Of a stretch of DNA of 64,000 nt, positions 9,150-19,946 are shown in pieces. Every line of letters begins with the position of its first letter. Position 1 is the stretch's first letter. Both the position numbers and the translations under genes were made by a program. Under the pieces are notes generated by a model that saw only the letters and a list, made by a program, of their open reading frames with translations, was not told where the DNA came from and did no database searches. Source of the stretch: Sanguibacter suaedae (GTDB lineage Bacteria; Actinomycetota; Actinomycetes; Actinomycetales; Cellulomonadaceae); NCBI RefSeq assembly GCF_016342785.1, contig NZ_JAEINH010000004.1, positions 1 through 64,000 of the forward strand, given 5' to 3'.

Positions 9150-9715
9150 CGGCGGTCCCGTCGGAGGGCGCAGGAACCTCCTCAGGTGCTCCGAGCACGC
9201 CGCCGCTGCCGCGCGTCGGGGTCGGCACGGACGTGCACGCGTTCGCCGGGCCGGACGAGTCCCGTGAGCTCTGGGTCGCCGGCCTCCTGTGGCCCGGCCA
9301 GCCGGGCCTCGCCGGGCACAGCGACGCCGACGTCGTGGCGCACGCCGCCGCCGACGCGATCTTCTCCGCCACCGGCCTCGGGGACCTCGGCTCGAACTTC
9401 GGGACGAGCGCCCCCGAGTGGGCCGGTGCGTCCGGTGCCTCCCTCCTCGCCGAGGCCGCGGTACGAGCGCGCGCCGCGGGCTTCGTCATCGGGAACGTCG
9501 CCGTCCAGCTCGTCGGCACCAGGCCTCGGCTCGGGCCGCGCCGTGAGGAGGCCCAGGAGGTCCTCTCGCGAGCAGCAGGGGCACCCGTGACGGTCACCGC
9601 CACCACCACGGACGGCCTGGGTCTCACGGGTCGTTCGGAGGGCCTGGCCGCGATCGCCACCGCGCTCGTCGTCCCCACGCACCATGCACCCGGGGGGCCG
9701 CACCTCCCCGCATGA
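9146..9715 (+). CDS. ispF: IspF, 2-C-methyl-D-erythritol 2,4-cyclodiphosphate synthase
   Basis: 189-residue MEP-pathway cyclase, two enzymatic steps after IspD (the IspE kinase acts between them). The metal-binding D-x-H is in [11 protein letters not shown] and the second histidine in [11 protein letters not shown]. The conserved GNVAVQLV and ATTTDGLG segments are present. A Ser/Pro/Gly-rich N-terminal extension of about 20 residues precedes the domain. The GTG start overlaps the ispD stop. Adjacency to ispD matches the natural bifunctional IspDF fusions of other bacteria. Confidence 0.95.
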   Translation: MTAVPSEGAGTSSGAPSTPPLPRVGVGTDVHAFAGPDESRELWVAGLLWPGQPGLAGHSDADVVAHAAADAIFSATGLGDLGSNFGTSAPEWAGASGASLLAEAAVRARAAGFVIGNVAVQLVGTRPRLGPRREEAQEVLSRAAGAPVTVTATTTDGLGLTGRSEGLAAIATALVVPTHHAPGGPHLPA

Positions 9716-9827
9716 CCTGGACGGGCGACGTCCCCGCGCGACGGGCCGAGGGTCCCGCGCAGGCCGGCCCGGGGCATGATTGGCTGTGCTGGGGGAGCGG
9801 CCGAACACCTGAACGAGGAGAAGCACC

Positions 9828-10424
9828 ATGGGATGGACGCTCGAGGAGCGTCGTGACCGCATCGTCGTCGCAGCGCTCCAGCTCGCGGCCGACCAGGGGA
9901 CGGAGCACGTGAACCTCCGCGCCGCCGCCCACTCGGCCGGGATCTCCTGGGACGGGGCGCGGGAGATCTTCGAGGACCACGCCGACCTGCTCAGGGCGAT
10001 GAGCCGCACGGTCACGGCGCAGAACATGGACGTCGCGTCGCTGCGGATCGACGGTGAGGGTCCTTTCCCCGAGATCCTCGAAGGGATCCTCCTCCAGCTC
10101 TGGGGGGCGCTGTCGGCACGCCGCGACCACCAGATCGTCAGCTACGAGCTCGCGCTCGTCGCGCTGCGCAGGACTTTCCTGAGATCGCTCGCCACCGAGC
10201 AGCACGAGCAGGCGCGGGGCACCGCGGGCGAGGTGCTCGTGGCCGTCGCCGAGGCGCACGGCGTCCGCTGGACCACCGGCACGGACGACCTCGCGCGCCT
10301 CGCCGCGACGTTCCTCGAGGGGCTGTCGATCACGTGGGTCGTCGACCACGACGACGCCGCTGCCGGCAGGCAGGTCCGCCTGCTCGCCCAGTTCCTCGCG
10401 GGCCACGCCCAACCGGACCGTTGA
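9828..10424 (+). CDS. TetR/AcrR-family transcriptional regulator
   Basis: 198-residue protein with an N-terminal TetR helix-turn-helix (about 5-55; RIVVAALQLAADQG then LRAAAHSAGIS) and a divergent all-helical ligand/dimer domain. The ATG at 9828 follows GAGGAGAAGC. It is monocistronic between ispF and cysS, so its target and ligand cannot be read from context. The recognition helix region is less canonical than usual (SWDGAREIFED in place of the typical YYHF), so its operator may be unusual. Confidence 0.8.
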   Translation: MGWTLEERRDRIVVAALQLAADQGTEHVNLRAAAHSAGISWDGAREIFEDHADLLRAMSRTVTAQNMDVASLRIDGEGPFPEILEGILLQLWGALSARRDHQIVSYELALVALRRTFLRSLATEQHEQARGTAGEVLVAVAEAHGVRWTTGTDDLARLAATFLEGLSITWVVDHDDAAAGRQVRLLAQFLAGHAQPDR

Positions 10425-10503
10425 CACGGCCCGGCGGGTCGACGCGTCGTCGCACCTGTCCCGCGATTCCCGGCCGGGCGCTCCACCCCGGTAGCCTGGG
10501 CCC

Positions 10504-11937
10504 GTGACCCTCCGACTGTTCGACACCGCGACCCGTGACGTCCGTGACTTCGTCCCCCTCGTCGAGGGACAGGTCGGGCTGTACGTGTGCGGTGCGACGG
10601 TCCAGGCGGCCCCGCACATCGGTCACATGCGCTTCGCTGTGGCCTTCGACGTGCTCGCCCGCTGGTTGCGGCGCTCCGGGCACACCGTCACGTACATCCG
10701 CAACGTCACCGACATCGACGACAAGATCCTCGCGAAGTCAGCCGCGGCAGGCGTGCCGTGGTGGGCGTGGGCGGCCACGCACGAGCGTGCGTTCAGCGAG
10801 GCGTACACGGCGCTGGGCAACGAGCCCGCGACGTACGAGCCGCGTGCCACGGGGCACGTCACCGACATGATCGACCTCATGGAGCGGCTCGTCGCCGCGG
10901 GCCACGCGTACCGGTCCGGTGACGGCGACGTGTACTTCGACGTCCGGTCCTGGGACGCCTACGGGTCCCTCACGAACCAGCGCCCCGACGACCTGGCGTC
11001 TCCGGCGGACGACTCGTCGGAGGGCGCCAAGAAGGACCCGAGGGACTTCGCCCTGTGGAAGTCCGTCAAGCCCGAAGAGCCGGCGACGGCGTCCTGGCCG
11101 ACCCCGTTCGGCCGGGGGCGCCCCGGCTGGCACCTCGAGTGCTCCGCGATGGCCCACAGGTACCTCGGGGAGACGTTCGACATCCACGGCGGCGGACTCG
11201 ACCTCCGGTTCCCGCACCACGAGAACGAGCAGGCCCAGTCCCGCGCTGCCGGGTACGGTTTCGCCCGCTACTGGATGCACTCCGCCTGGGTCACCCAGGG
11301 GGGCGCCAAGATGAGCAAGTCCCTCGGGAACGGCCTCCTCGTGAGCGAGGTGCTCACCCGCACCCGCCCGGCGGTCCTGCGCTTCGCCCTCGCGGGAGTC
11401 CACTACCGGTCGATGCTCGAGTGGACACCGGAGACGGTCGCCGACGCCGACGCGACCTGGGACCGCTTCGAGGGATTCGTGGTCCGGGCCACCGAGCGGG
11501 TCGGTGACGTCCCCCACGCAGAGGTCGACGGCTCGGACCTGCCGGCAGAGTTCGCGGCCGCCATGGACGACGACCTCAACGTCTCCGCCGCGCTCGCCGT
11601 CGTCCACGAGCACCTGCGGGCCGGGAACTCGGCGCTCGCCGCCAGGGACGACACCACGACGCGTCGCGAGCTCGTCTCGGTCCGTGCCATGCTGGCCGTG
11701 CTGGGTCTCGACCCGGCACGATGGGCGGCGGCCTCCGGGGACGACCGCCACGCCACGGCGCTCGACGCGCTCATCACCTGCGAGCTCGAGGCGCGCGCGG
11801 AAGCGCGGGCCGCACGGGACTTCGCCACCTCCGACGCCATCCGGGACCGCCTCGCGCGGGCCGGTGTCGTCGTGGAGGACTCAGCACACGGCGCGCGCTG
11901 GACGCTCGCCACCACGACCACGGAGGACCAGGACTGA
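10504..11937 (+). CDS. cysS: Cysteinyl-tRNA synthetase
   Basis: 477-residue class I synthetase charging tRNA-Cys. HIGH motif PHIGHM (38-41), zinc-site cysteine in [15 protein letters not shown] and HHENE segments, and the KMSKS loop exactly as KMSKS (269-273) are present. The GTG start at 10504 lies about 80 nt after the TetR gene. The stop overlaps the rlmB ATG (TGATG), forming a cysS-rlmB pair that is widespread in bacteria. Confidence 0.97.
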   Translation: MTLRLFDTATRDVRDFVPLVEGQVGLYVCGATVQAAPHIGHMRFAVAFDVLARWLRRSGHTVTYIRNVTDIDDKILAKSAAAGVPWWAWAATHERAFSEAYTALGNEPATYEPRATGHVTDMIDLMERLVAAGHAYRSGDGDVYFDVRSWDAYGSLTNQRPDDLASPADDSSEGAKKDPRDFALWKSVKPEEPATASWPTPFGRGRPGWHLECSAMAHRYLGETFDIHGGGLDLRFPHHENEQAQSRAAGYGFARYWMHSAWVTQGGAKMSKSLGNGLLVSEVLTRTRPAVLRFALAGVHYRSMLEWTPETVADADATWDRFEGFVVRATERVGDVPHAEVDGSDLPAEFAAAMDDDLNVSAALAVVHEHLRAGNSALAARDDTTTRRELVSVRAMLAVLGLDPARWAAASGDDRHATALDALITCELEARAEARAARDFATSDAIRDRLARAGVVVEDSAHGARWTLATTTTEDQD

Positions 11938-12965
11938 TGGCAGGCAACTCACAGCGCCGCGGAGCGGTGCGCAAGCCCGGTTCGAAGAAGGGCGCCAAGG
12001 TCGGATCCGGCGGTTGGGGCAAGCAGGCCCTCGAGGGCCGCGGTCCCACACCGAAGGCCGAGGAGCGTCCCTACCACCCGGCCGCCAAGCGGAAGGCCGA
12101 GTCGGACCGCAAGCCGTCGGCCGAGGGGCCGCGCGGAGCACGGCCGGCGTCCGGGTCGCGTCCCTCGGGGCGGGGCAAGCCGGCGAAGAAGTCGGGCTCC
12201 GCGACCCACGAGATGGTCTCGGGTCGCAACGCGGTCCTCGAGGGCCTGCGGGCGCGCATCCCGGTGACCACCGTGTACATCGCGACGCGCCTCGAGGCGG
12301 ACGACCGCACCCGGGAGATCCTCCAGATCGCCTCCGGTCGTGGGTACAACCTCCTCGAGGTCACCAAGCCCGAGCTGGACCGCCTCACCGACGGGTCCGT
12401 CCACCAGGGGGTCGCGATCCAGGTCCCGCCCTACGAGTACTCCGACCCGGAGGAGCTCCTCGACGCGGCGGCCGCTGCCGGGACCCCGCCGCTCATCGTG
12501 GCGCTCGACGGGGTGACCGACCCCCGCAACCTCGGGGCCGTCCTGCGTTCCGCAGGCGCTTTCGGGGCGCACGGCGTGCTCGTCCCCGAGCGCAGGGCCG
12601 CAGGGGTGACCGCGTCCGCATGGAAGGTCTCCGCCGGTGCGGCGGCCCGCGTCCCCGTGGCACGGGCCACCAACCTCACCCGGACGCTGCTCGAGTACAA
12701 GGCGGCGGGCTGCTTCGTCGTCGGGCTCGACGGCGGGGGCACCACGACGGTCGGCGACCTGCCGTTCTCCACCGACCCGCTGGTCCTCGTCGTCGGTTCC
12801 GAGGGCAAGGGCCTCTCGCGCCTGGTGCGCGAGACGTGCGACGTCATCGCGTCCATCCCCATCGCGTCCGAGGTCGAGTCGCTCAACGCCGGTGTCGCGG
12901 CAGGGATCTCGCTCTACGAGGTGGCGCGCACGCGAGCCGCGGAGGGCGTCACCACCCAGGTCTGA
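11937..12965 (+). CDS. rlmB: RlmB-type 23S rRNA 2'-O-methyltransferase (SpoU family)
   Basis: 342-residue TrmH/SpoU-family methyltransferase; RlmB methylates G2251 of 23S rRNA (E. coli numbering). An unusually long basic, low-complexity N-terminal tail (about 1-90, rich in K/R/G/P) precedes the substrate-binding domain (GRNAVLEGLRA) and the knotted SPOUT domain, with motif 1 RNLGAVLRSAG, motif 2 VGSEGKGLS and motif 3 ESLNAGVAAGI. The start ATG overlaps the cysS stop. A strong hairpin follows. Confidence 0.92.
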   Translation: MAGNSQRRGAVRKPGSKKGAKVGSGGWGKQALEGRGPTPKAEERPYHPAAKRKAESDRKPSAEGPRGARPASGSRPSGRGKPAKKSGSATHEMVSGRNAVLEGLRARIPVTTVYIATRLEADDRTREILQIASGRGYNLLEVTKPELDRLTDGSVHQGVAIQVPPYEYSDPEELLDAAAAAGTPPLIVALDGVTDPRNLGAVLRSAGAFGAHGVLVPERRAAGVTASAWKVSAGAAARVPVARATNLTRTLLEYKAAGCFVVGLDGGGTTTVGDLPFSTDPLVLVVGSEGKGLSRLVRETCDVIASIPIASEVESLNAGVAAGISLYEVARTRAAEGVTTQV

Positions 12966-12987
12966 CCCGCGCCGGCGACGGCGCACC

Positions 12988-13024
12988 GACGGTGGCGGGG
13001 AGCGGGTCGCTCCCCGCCACCGTC
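12988..13024. terminator. Bidirectional terminator between rlmB and the DUF4032 gene
   Basis: A 17-bp perfect inverted repeat (12988-13004 and 13008-13024) with a 3-nt loop between convergent genes. Its right arm runs into the stop codon of the leftward gene (13023-13025). Confidence 0.8.
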
Positions 13025-14264
13025 ATTCCTGCTGGTCTGCGTGCTCCGGAGGGAGGCCGAGAATGGCCATCTCGTCAGGCCGGTCGCGGAGCACGTTGTC
13101 CACGTAGCTCGCGACGGCCTCCGGGAGCGGGACGTCCCGCTTCTGCTGCTCCGAGATGTACCACCGGTGGTCGAGGACCTCGTGGAACAGCTGCGCGGGC
13201 TCGAGCTTGCGCCGCTGGTCCCGGGGGACGGCCCGCACGGTGGGCTCGAAGACGCCCGACAGCCAGTCGTGGGCGACGAACTCCTCCTCGTCGTTCTGCC
13301 GGTCCGTGGCGGCCCGGAACGAGTCGAGGTCGTTGAGGAGGCGCCGCGCCTGGTTCTCCTGGACGTCGAGGCCCGTGAGGCGCAGCAGACGTCGGGAGTG
13401 GTGCCCGGCGTCGACGACCTTCGGCTGGATCTGCACGCTCGTGCCGTCGATGTCCGTGGTGATCTCGAGCTCGCCCACGTCGAAGCCCAGGGTGTTGAGG
13501 CGGTCGATGCGCGCCGCGACGCGCCAGCGCTCGTCGGAACCGAACGACTCCTCGTCGGTGAGGGCGCTCCACAGCTCGTTGTACCGCTCGAGGAGGGCGT
13601 CGCCGATGGCGATCGTGTCGACGTCCTCGTCGAGCAGCTCGCCTGCGGCGAGGTCCATGAGCTCGCCGATGATGTTGGTCCGGGCGAGCTCGACGTCGTA
13701 GCTGCGCTGGCCGGGCGAGAGCTTGGCGTGCAGGTCCCCGGTCTCCGCGTCGACGAGGTACGCCGCGAACGTCTCGGCGTCGCGCCGGAAGAGCGTGTTC
13801 GACAGCGACACGTCGCCCCAGTAGAAGCCGATGAGGTGGAGGCGCACGAGCAGGACCGCGAGGGCGTCGATGAGCCGGGTCGCGGTGTCGGGCCGCAGCG
13901 TCTGGCTGAACAGCGACCGGTACGGCAGGGAGAACTGCAGGTGCTTGGTGATGAGGACCGCCTCGAGGCGTTCGCCGTTCTTGTCCTGGCGGCCGGTGAT
14001 GACACCCACCGGGTCGACGCTCGGCACGTCGATGCGGCTCAGCTGTCGTAGCAGCTCGTACTCGCGGTACGCGACGGTCTCGCCGATCTCCTTGACCGCG
14101 ATGACGCCGCCGGACATCTTGACGAAGCGCACCACGTGCCTGGAGATCCCGCGGGGGAGGGCGGCGAGCACGGACGAGGGCCAGTCCGCGAGCGGCACGT
14201 CCCACGGGAGGTCGAGGAGCGCCGGGTCAGGCCTGGCCGCGGTGATCTGCAGGTTCTGCGCCAC
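13023..14264 (-). CDS. DUF4032 protein with kinase-like motifs
   Basis: 413-residue protein of the actinobacterial DUF4032 family, whose function is not established. I see the layout of a small-molecule kinase/phosphotransferase fold: an ATP-lysine candidate in GVIAVKEIG (K58), a glutamate in YREYELLR (E68/E70), a catalytic-loop-like GFYWGDVSLSNTLF (D151, N156) and a metal-binding-like YLVDAETGD (D172). The C-terminal half (about 180-413) is unlike any kinase I know. I chose the GTG at 14264 because of the AGGA site 8 nt upstream. It lies downstream of the MsiK-like ATPase on the same strand, separated by a hairpin. Confidence 0.82.
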   Translation of the reverse strand: MAQNLQITAARPDPALLDLPWDVPLADWPSSVLAALPRGISRHVVRFVKMSGGVIAVKEIGETVAYREYELLRQLSRIDVPSVDPVGVITGRQDKNGERLEAVLITKHLQFSLPYRSLFSQTLRPDTATRLIDALAVLLVRLHLIGFYWGDVSLSNTLFRRDAETFAAYLVDAETGDLHAKLSPGQRSYDVELARTNIIGELMDLAAGELLDEDVDTIAIGDALLERYNELWSALTDEESFGSDERWRVAARIDRLNTLGFDVGELEITTDIDGTSVQIQPKVVDAGHHSRRLLRLTGLDVQENQARRLLNDLDSFRAATDRQNDEEEFVAHDWLSGVFEPTVRAVPRDQRRKLEPAQLFHEVLDHRWYISEQQKRDVPLPEAVASYVDNVLRDRPDEMAILGLPPEHADQQE

Positions 14265-14310
14265 GGGTGCAGTCCTTTCCGAGGGATGGTTCCGGGGGTG
14301 ACACGACGAA

Positions 14311-14344
14311 GGGGCGGGAGCGGCCTGAGCCGCGTCCCGCCCCC
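14311..14344 (-). terminator. Terminator downstream of the MsiK-like gene
   Basis: An inverted repeat (GGGGCGGGA..GCGG against CCGC..TCCCGCCCC, one bulged base) just after the stop of the ATPase gene and before the DUF4032 gene on the same strand. It probably limits read-through. Confidence 0.6.
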
Positions 14345-14354
14345 TCAACCTACG

Positions 14355-15479
<1,125 letters not shown>

Positions 15480-15603
15480 GATGTACATCCCTTCACCGGC
15501 AGGTACGTGCCGGACGATCCGTCGTGAATGGGGTGTCCTGCGTTGCGTCCCCGAGGCTCCGGGGTTCGTGTCCGCGCTGACACTCGTCTTCAGTTGTGCG
15601 CTC

Positions 15604-15655
15604 GGACCGTCGGTCCGGGCTCCTTGATCATAGGCGATGGGCCCGCTCTGTCCAG
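15604..15655 (-). promoter_or_regulatory. Promoter and palindromic operator of the MsiK-like gene
   Basis: On the minus strand, -35-like CTGGAC (15655-15650) and -10-like TATGAT (15632-15627) are 17 bp apart. A perfect GGACCG-T-CGGTCC palindrome (15604-15616) lies just downstream of the predicted transcription start, where a repressor could block transcription. Confidence 0.55.
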
Positions 15656-15686
15656 GGGACCTGTGGACCGTGACCCGGGGGAGGGG

Positions 15687-16481
15687 TCAGCGCTCGAGGT
15701 GCTCCGCGAGGACTGCTAGCACCTCGGCCGCGTCGTCCGTGGTGCTCACGCGCACGCGGGCGACCGTCTCGCCCGGTCCCACCTTGATGCCGAGGTCGCC
15801 CTCATGGAGGACCGCGAAGGCGCGCTCGTCCGTGACGTCGTCACCGAGGTACACGACGGCGACTGCGCCGAGCTCGGCACGCAAGGCGTCGATCGCCTGT
15901 CCCTTCGACGTCTCGACGACGGCGATCTCCACGACGTCCTTGCCCTGCATGGTGTGGACCGGGAGGGACGCGCCGAGCTCGACGGCTGCCTCGACGCTCC
16001 GGCGGGCGTCCTCGGGGCTGCACCTCCGGGTGTGCAGCACGGCTGCCGACGGCTTGTGCTCCACCCAGGCGCCGTCGACCGGTCCGGCGATCGCCTCGAG
16101 GCCGTCCGAGACCGCGCGCAGGGCGTCGGCCTGGTCGGGCTCGAGCGCGAACGGCAGGGTCTCCACGGCGCCGGACCCGAGGACTGCGCCGCGTTCCGCG
16201 CCGTGGCTCCCCACGAGGAGGACGCCGGCGGGCGGGCTGGAGAGCTCGGCGAGCGCCGCGAGGTTGCGACCCGACACGAGGGCGGTCCGCGCCCGCCCGG
16301 GTGGGAGTGCGGCGAGCCGGGTGAGGGCCGCGCTCGCCCCCGGCGTCGGGCGGGAGGCCGACGGGTCGTCGACGAGGGGGGCGAGCACCCCGTCGAAGTC
16401 GCTCGCCACGAGGACGGGCCCCTCGCCGTCGAGGGCAGCGAGGGCGGCGATCGCGTCGAGCACAGGACGGTCGAGGGGCAC
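15687..16481 (-). CDS. otsB: Trehalose-6-phosphate phosphatase
   Basis: 264-residue HAD-superfamily phosphatase that removes phosphate from trehalose 6-phosphate. HAD motif I is ASDFDGVLAPL (D28 nucleophile, D30), motif II LVSGRN and motif III/IV the C-terminal YLGDDVTDERAF. GTG 16481 is preceded by GGAAGGA. It starts 14 nt after the otsA stop, so otsA-otsB form an operon for trehalose synthesis. Confidence 0.93.
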   Translation of the reverse strand: MPLDRPVLDAIAALAALDGEGPVLVASDFDGVLAPLVDDPSASRPTPGASAALTRLAALPPGRARTALVSGRNLAALAELSSPPAGVLLVGSHGAERGAVLGSGAVETLPFALEPDQADALRAVSDGLEAIAGPVDGAWVEHKPSAAVLHTRRCSPEDARRSVEAAVELGASLPVHTMQGKDVVEIAVVETSKGQAIDALRAELGAVAVVYLGDDVTDERAFAVLHEGDLGIKVGPGETVARVRVSTTDDAAEVLAVLAEHLER

Positions 16482-16495
16482 GGCGGGTCCTTCCG

Positions 16496-17926
16496 TCAGA
16501 CGTGGTGGGTGCGGGAGGGCATCGCGGACAGCACGCCGAGGAACGATGCCGACCACTTCGCGACGTCGTCGGTGAGCACGCGGCGTCGGAGACGTCGCAT
16601 CCTCTTGCGCTGCTCCCGCGGGTCCATGACGGCGGCCCGGGCGATCGCGTCCTTGGTGCCGTCGATGTCGTGCGGGTTCACGAGGACGGCGCCGACGAGC
16701 TCGTCGGCCGCACCCGTGAACTCGGACAGCACGAGGACACCGGCGTCGTCGGACCGCGCGGCGACGTACTCCTTCGCGACGAGGTTCATGCCGTCGCGAA
16801 GGGACGTGACGAGCATGACGTCGGCCGCGAGGTAGAGCGCGGCCATCTCCTCGGGCGGGTAGGAGTGGTGCAGGTAGTGGATCGCGCTGTGCCCGATCTC
16901 CCCGTACTCACCGTTGATGCGGCCCACGAGGCCCTCGACGTGCTCGCGCAGCTCCTGGTAGGCACCGACGTTCTCGCGGCTGGGGCTGGCCACCTGGACC
17001 AGGGTCGACCGTGCCGCGTCGAGGCGGCCGTCCTGGAGGAGCTCGCCGTAGGCCTTGATCCTGTGACGGATGCCCTTGGTGTAGTCGAGGCGGTCGACGC
17101 CGAGCATCATGATGTCCGGGTCGCCCAGGTCGGCGCGGATCTCCCGCGCGCGCGCCTGGATCTCGGGCGTGCGTGCGAGCGCGTCGAACTTCTTCGAGTC
17201 GATGGAGATCGGGAACGGTGCCGCGCGCACGTGCCGGCCCGGCTTCCCGTCGTCGCCCTCGACCGTGATGATCTGCCCGCGCGTCGTGAGGTCGGTGAGC
17301 CGGCGGACGGCGCGGATGAAGTTCGACGCGTCACCACCGCGCTGGAACCCGATGAGGTCGGCGCCGAGGAGGCCCTCGATGACCTGCTTGCGCCACGGCA
17401 GCTGCTGGAAGATCTCCAGCGGGGGGAAGGGGATGTGGTTGAAGAACCCGATCCGCAGGTCCGGGCGCAGGTCCCGGAGCATCTTCGGGACGAGCTGGAG
17501 CTGGTAGTCCTGCACCCAGACGATCGCACCCTCCGCGGCCTGGGCCGCGGCGGCCTCCGCGAAGCGCTGGTTCACGCGGCGGTACGTGTCCCACCACTGC
17601 CGGTGGAACGCCGGCGGGGCGATGACGTCGTGGTAGAGCGGCCAGAGGGTGTCGTTGGAGAAGCCCTCGTAGTAGCGGGCGATCTCGGTCTCGCTGAGCG
17701 TCACCGGCACGAGGCGGATGTCGTCCGCGTCGAACGGCTCCGCGACGAGATCCGGTGCACCGGACCAGCCGACCCACGCCCCGTCGGACTCCTGCATGAC
17801 AGGTTCGAGCGCGGTGACCAGTCCACCGGGGGAGCGGCGCCACTCGACGGTGCCGTCCTCACCCACGGACATGTCGACCGGGAGGCGGTTGGCGACGACG
17901 ACGAGGCTGTACCCGTCTTTACCCAT
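16496..17926 (-). CDS. otsA: Trehalose-6-phosphate synthase
   Basis: 476-residue GT20 glycosyltransferase making trehalose 6-phosphate from UDP- or ADP/GDP-glucose and glucose 6-phosphate. Characteristic segments: VVVANRLPV at the N-terminus, SPGGLVTAL loop, [31 protein letters not shown] (nucleotide-sugar site) and [18 protein letters not shown] 17926 has AAGGAG upstream. Length is typical for bacterial OtsA. It is the first gene of the otsA-otsB operon and is divergent from the Ser/Thr kinase gene. Confidence 0.96.
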   Translation of the reverse strand: MGKDGYSLVVVANRLPVDMSVGEDGTVEWRRSPGGLVTALEPVMQESDGAWVGWSGAPDLVAEPFDADDIRLVPVTLSETEIARYYEGFSNDTLWPLYHDVIAPPAFHRQWWDTYRRVNQRFAEAAAAQAAEGAIVWVQDYQLQLVPKMLRDLRPDLRIGFFNHIPFPPLEIFQQLPWRKQVIEGLLGADLIGFQRGGDASNFIRAVRRLTDLTTRGQIITVEGDDGKPGRHVRAAPFPISIDSKKFDALARTPEIQARAREIRADLGDPDIMMLGVDRLDYTKGIRHRIKAYGELLQDGRLDAARSTLVQVASPSRENVGAYQELREHVEGLVGRINGEYGEIGHSAIHYLHHSYPPEEMAALYLAADVMLVTSLRDGMNLVAKEYVAARSDDAGVLVLSEFTGAADELVGAVLVNPHDIDGTKDAIARAAVMDPREQRKRMRRLRRRVLTDDVAKWSASFLGVLSAMPSRTHHV

Positions 17927-18026
17927 GCATGATCAACTCCTTGTGACTTGCAGCCAGGGTAGCGACACCCCACGAAAGGCGCCTTGCGGACACCTGTGAG
18001 TCTCGTCTCCCCGTACGGTATGCGTC

Positions 18027-19901
18027 ATGGAACGGATCGGGCTGGACCCTGGCACGGAGATCGGCGGCTACCGGATCCTGTCCCCGCTGGGGTCAGGAGC
18101 GATGGGCGTCGTGTACCGCGCCGTCGACGGCGGGGGCCACCCGGTCGCCTTCAAGCTCATGCACCCGAACTTCGCCCCGGACGCGGAGATGCGCGCCCGC
18201 CTGGGCCGTGAGGTCGCGGCGCTGCAGAAGGTCGACCACCCGGCGGTGGCGCACGTCCTCGACGCGGAGGCCGACTCCTCCGAGATGTTCATCGTCACCC
18301 AGCTGGTCAACGGGCCCACCCTCGAGTCGGAGATCGCCGACGGCGGGCCGCTCGACGAGACCGACCTCCACGAGCTCGCCTCGCAGCTCCACGAGGCGCT
18401 CGCCGCCGTGCACGCGGCGGGCGTCATCCACCGTGACCTCAAGCCGAGCAACGTGCTGGTCTCCGAGGAGGGCCCGGTCCTCATCGACTTCGGGATCGCC
18501 CACGGCATGGAGGACGCCCGCATGACGTCCCCCGGGTTCGTCATGGGCACGCCCGGGTACCTCGCGCCGGAGCTCGTGGACCGTCAGGACCCCTCGCCCG
18601 CCACCGACTGGTGGGGCTGGGCGGCGCTCCTCGTGTACGCCGCCACCGGGCGCGCACCGTTCGGGGTCCGGCCACTCGAGGCCGTCCTCGCCCGGGCGCG
18701 CTCCGGGGACCCGGACACGGACGGGCTCGGTCCCCGCACCACCGAGGCCCTGCGCGGTGCGCTCGCCGCCGACCCGGCCGACCGTCTCGCCCCCGCGGAC
18801 GTCGTGGAGGCGCTCCGCGTCGCCGCCGTGGAGGGCGACGCGCCCGTCGTGGTGGACGACGCCCCGCCCACCCTCGTCGTCGCGGCCCCACCGGCGGCGG
18901 ACGGGGCCGGGCCGGGCGAGGTCGACGCCACCGCCGTCCTGGCCGCGACGGACGCCGATCCCACGGCGGTCCTCCCGCAGGGGGAGGCGACGACGGTCAT
19001 GCCGGCGGCGGACGCCACCGCGGTGCACGACGGCGGGACCAGGGTTCTCCCCGTGACGCTCTCCGCCCCGGAGGCGGCCTCCGTGCCGTACGACCCGCAC
19101 GAGGTCGTCGAGCCGCCGCCCTACGCCGCGCCGTACGGGACGGTCCCGTCGCACAGGGCCGAGCCCGACTCCCCGCCCCCGCCGCCGAGCATCGCGCCCG
19201 GCCACCACGTGTCCGGGCCGAGCACCCAGGACATCCCGCTCGCGCCGGTGTCCCTGCCGTACTCGGGGCGCCCCGCACGGCGCCGACGCACCGGGACCGT
19301 CCTCGCCCTCGCGCTGCCGTTCGTGGCAGCCGGCGCGACGTACCCCGGGTGGGCGCTCGTCGCGCTGCTCGTCGTCGTCCTCGTGTGCCGGGTGGTCGGG
19401 ACCGCCGAGCACTCCCTGCACGCACGTCGTGAACGTCGCGGCGCACGCCCGAGCGACCCGCTCACCTCCGCGCTCCTCGCCCCGTGGCACCTCCTGCGCG
19501 CCCTGGTCGCGAGCGTCCCGTCGACGCTGGTCGCGGCGAGCGCCGTGGTGGTCCTCGGGGGGACGTCCTGGTGGTTGCTCACGACCGACCGTCTCGTGGT
19601 GCCGCCGTCCGCGGGGGCGGACGGGACCGCCCCCGGCGGGGGGAACGAGCCGTGGGTGTACTCGACCCTCCTCATGGTCGTCGTCCTCGTGGCGGCGGCG
19701 CTCCTGTGGTTCGGGCCCGTGACCCTCCTCGCACGGCAGGGTGCCCGCGTGGCGCTCGGAGCGGTCGCCCCGGGGTGGCTCGGGTCGCTCGTCGCGGTGC
19801 TGGTCGCGCTCGTCGTCACCGCGTTCCTCGTGTCCGTGCTGCTCGGGGGAGAGCCCGTCCACTGGGCTCCCCTTCAGGAACCGCCCAGTTTCGCGTCATA
19901 G
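18027..19901 (+). CDS. Membrane Ser/Thr protein kinase (PknB-like kinase domain)
   Basis: 624-residue Hanks-type kinase. The kinase domain (about 14-270) has the Gly loop GSGAMGVVY (22-30), ATP lysine K43 (VAFKLM), catalytic loop HRDLKPSNV, DFG (LIDFGIAH) and APE (YLAPELV). A Pro/Ala/Asp-rich linker (about 270-430) follows, then about four to five hydrophobic segments (about 430-615). No PASTA repeats are present, so it is not a classic PknB muropeptide sensor. No clear Shine-Dalgarno precedes ATG 18027. Substrates are unknown. Confidence 0.9.
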   Translation: MERIGLDPGTEIGGYRILSPLGSGAMGVVYRAVDGGGHPVAFKLMHPNFAPDAEMRARLGREVAALQKVDHPAVAHVLDAEADSSEMFIVTQLVNGPTLESEIADGGPLDETDLHELASQLHEALAAVHAAGVIHRDLKPSNVLVSEEGPVLIDFGIAHGMEDARMTSPGFVMGTPGYLAPELVDRQDPSPATDWWGWAALLVYAATGRAPFGVRPLEAVLARARSGDPDTDGLGPRTTEALRGALAADPADRLAPADVVEALRVAAVEGDAPVVVDDAPPTLVVAAPPAADGAGPGEVDATAVLAATDADPTAVLPQGEATTVMPAADATAVHDGGTRVLPVTLSAPEAASVPYDPHEVVEPPPYAAPYGTVPSHRAEPDSPPPPPSIAPGHHVSGPSTQDIPLAPVSLPYSGRPARRRRTGTVLALALPFVAAGATYPGWALVALLVVVLVCRVVGTAEHSLHARRERRGARPSDPLTSALLAPWHLLRALVASVPSTLVAASAVVVLGGTSWWLLTTDRLVVPPSAGADGTAPGGGNEPWVYSTLLMVVVLVAAALLWFGPVTLLARQGARVALGAVAPGWLGSLVAVLVALVVTAFLVSVLLGGEPVHWAPLQEPPSFAS

Positions 19902-19946
19902 ACTCGGACCTCCACCCGCCGACCTCCTCACCGAAGGTTTGATCGC

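Noticed and set aside
18093-19862. 589-codon minus-strand frame opposite the Ser/Thr kinase
   Set aside because: Low-complexity Arg/Gly/Asp composition and codon use typical of antisense frames; the plus-strand kinase is certain.
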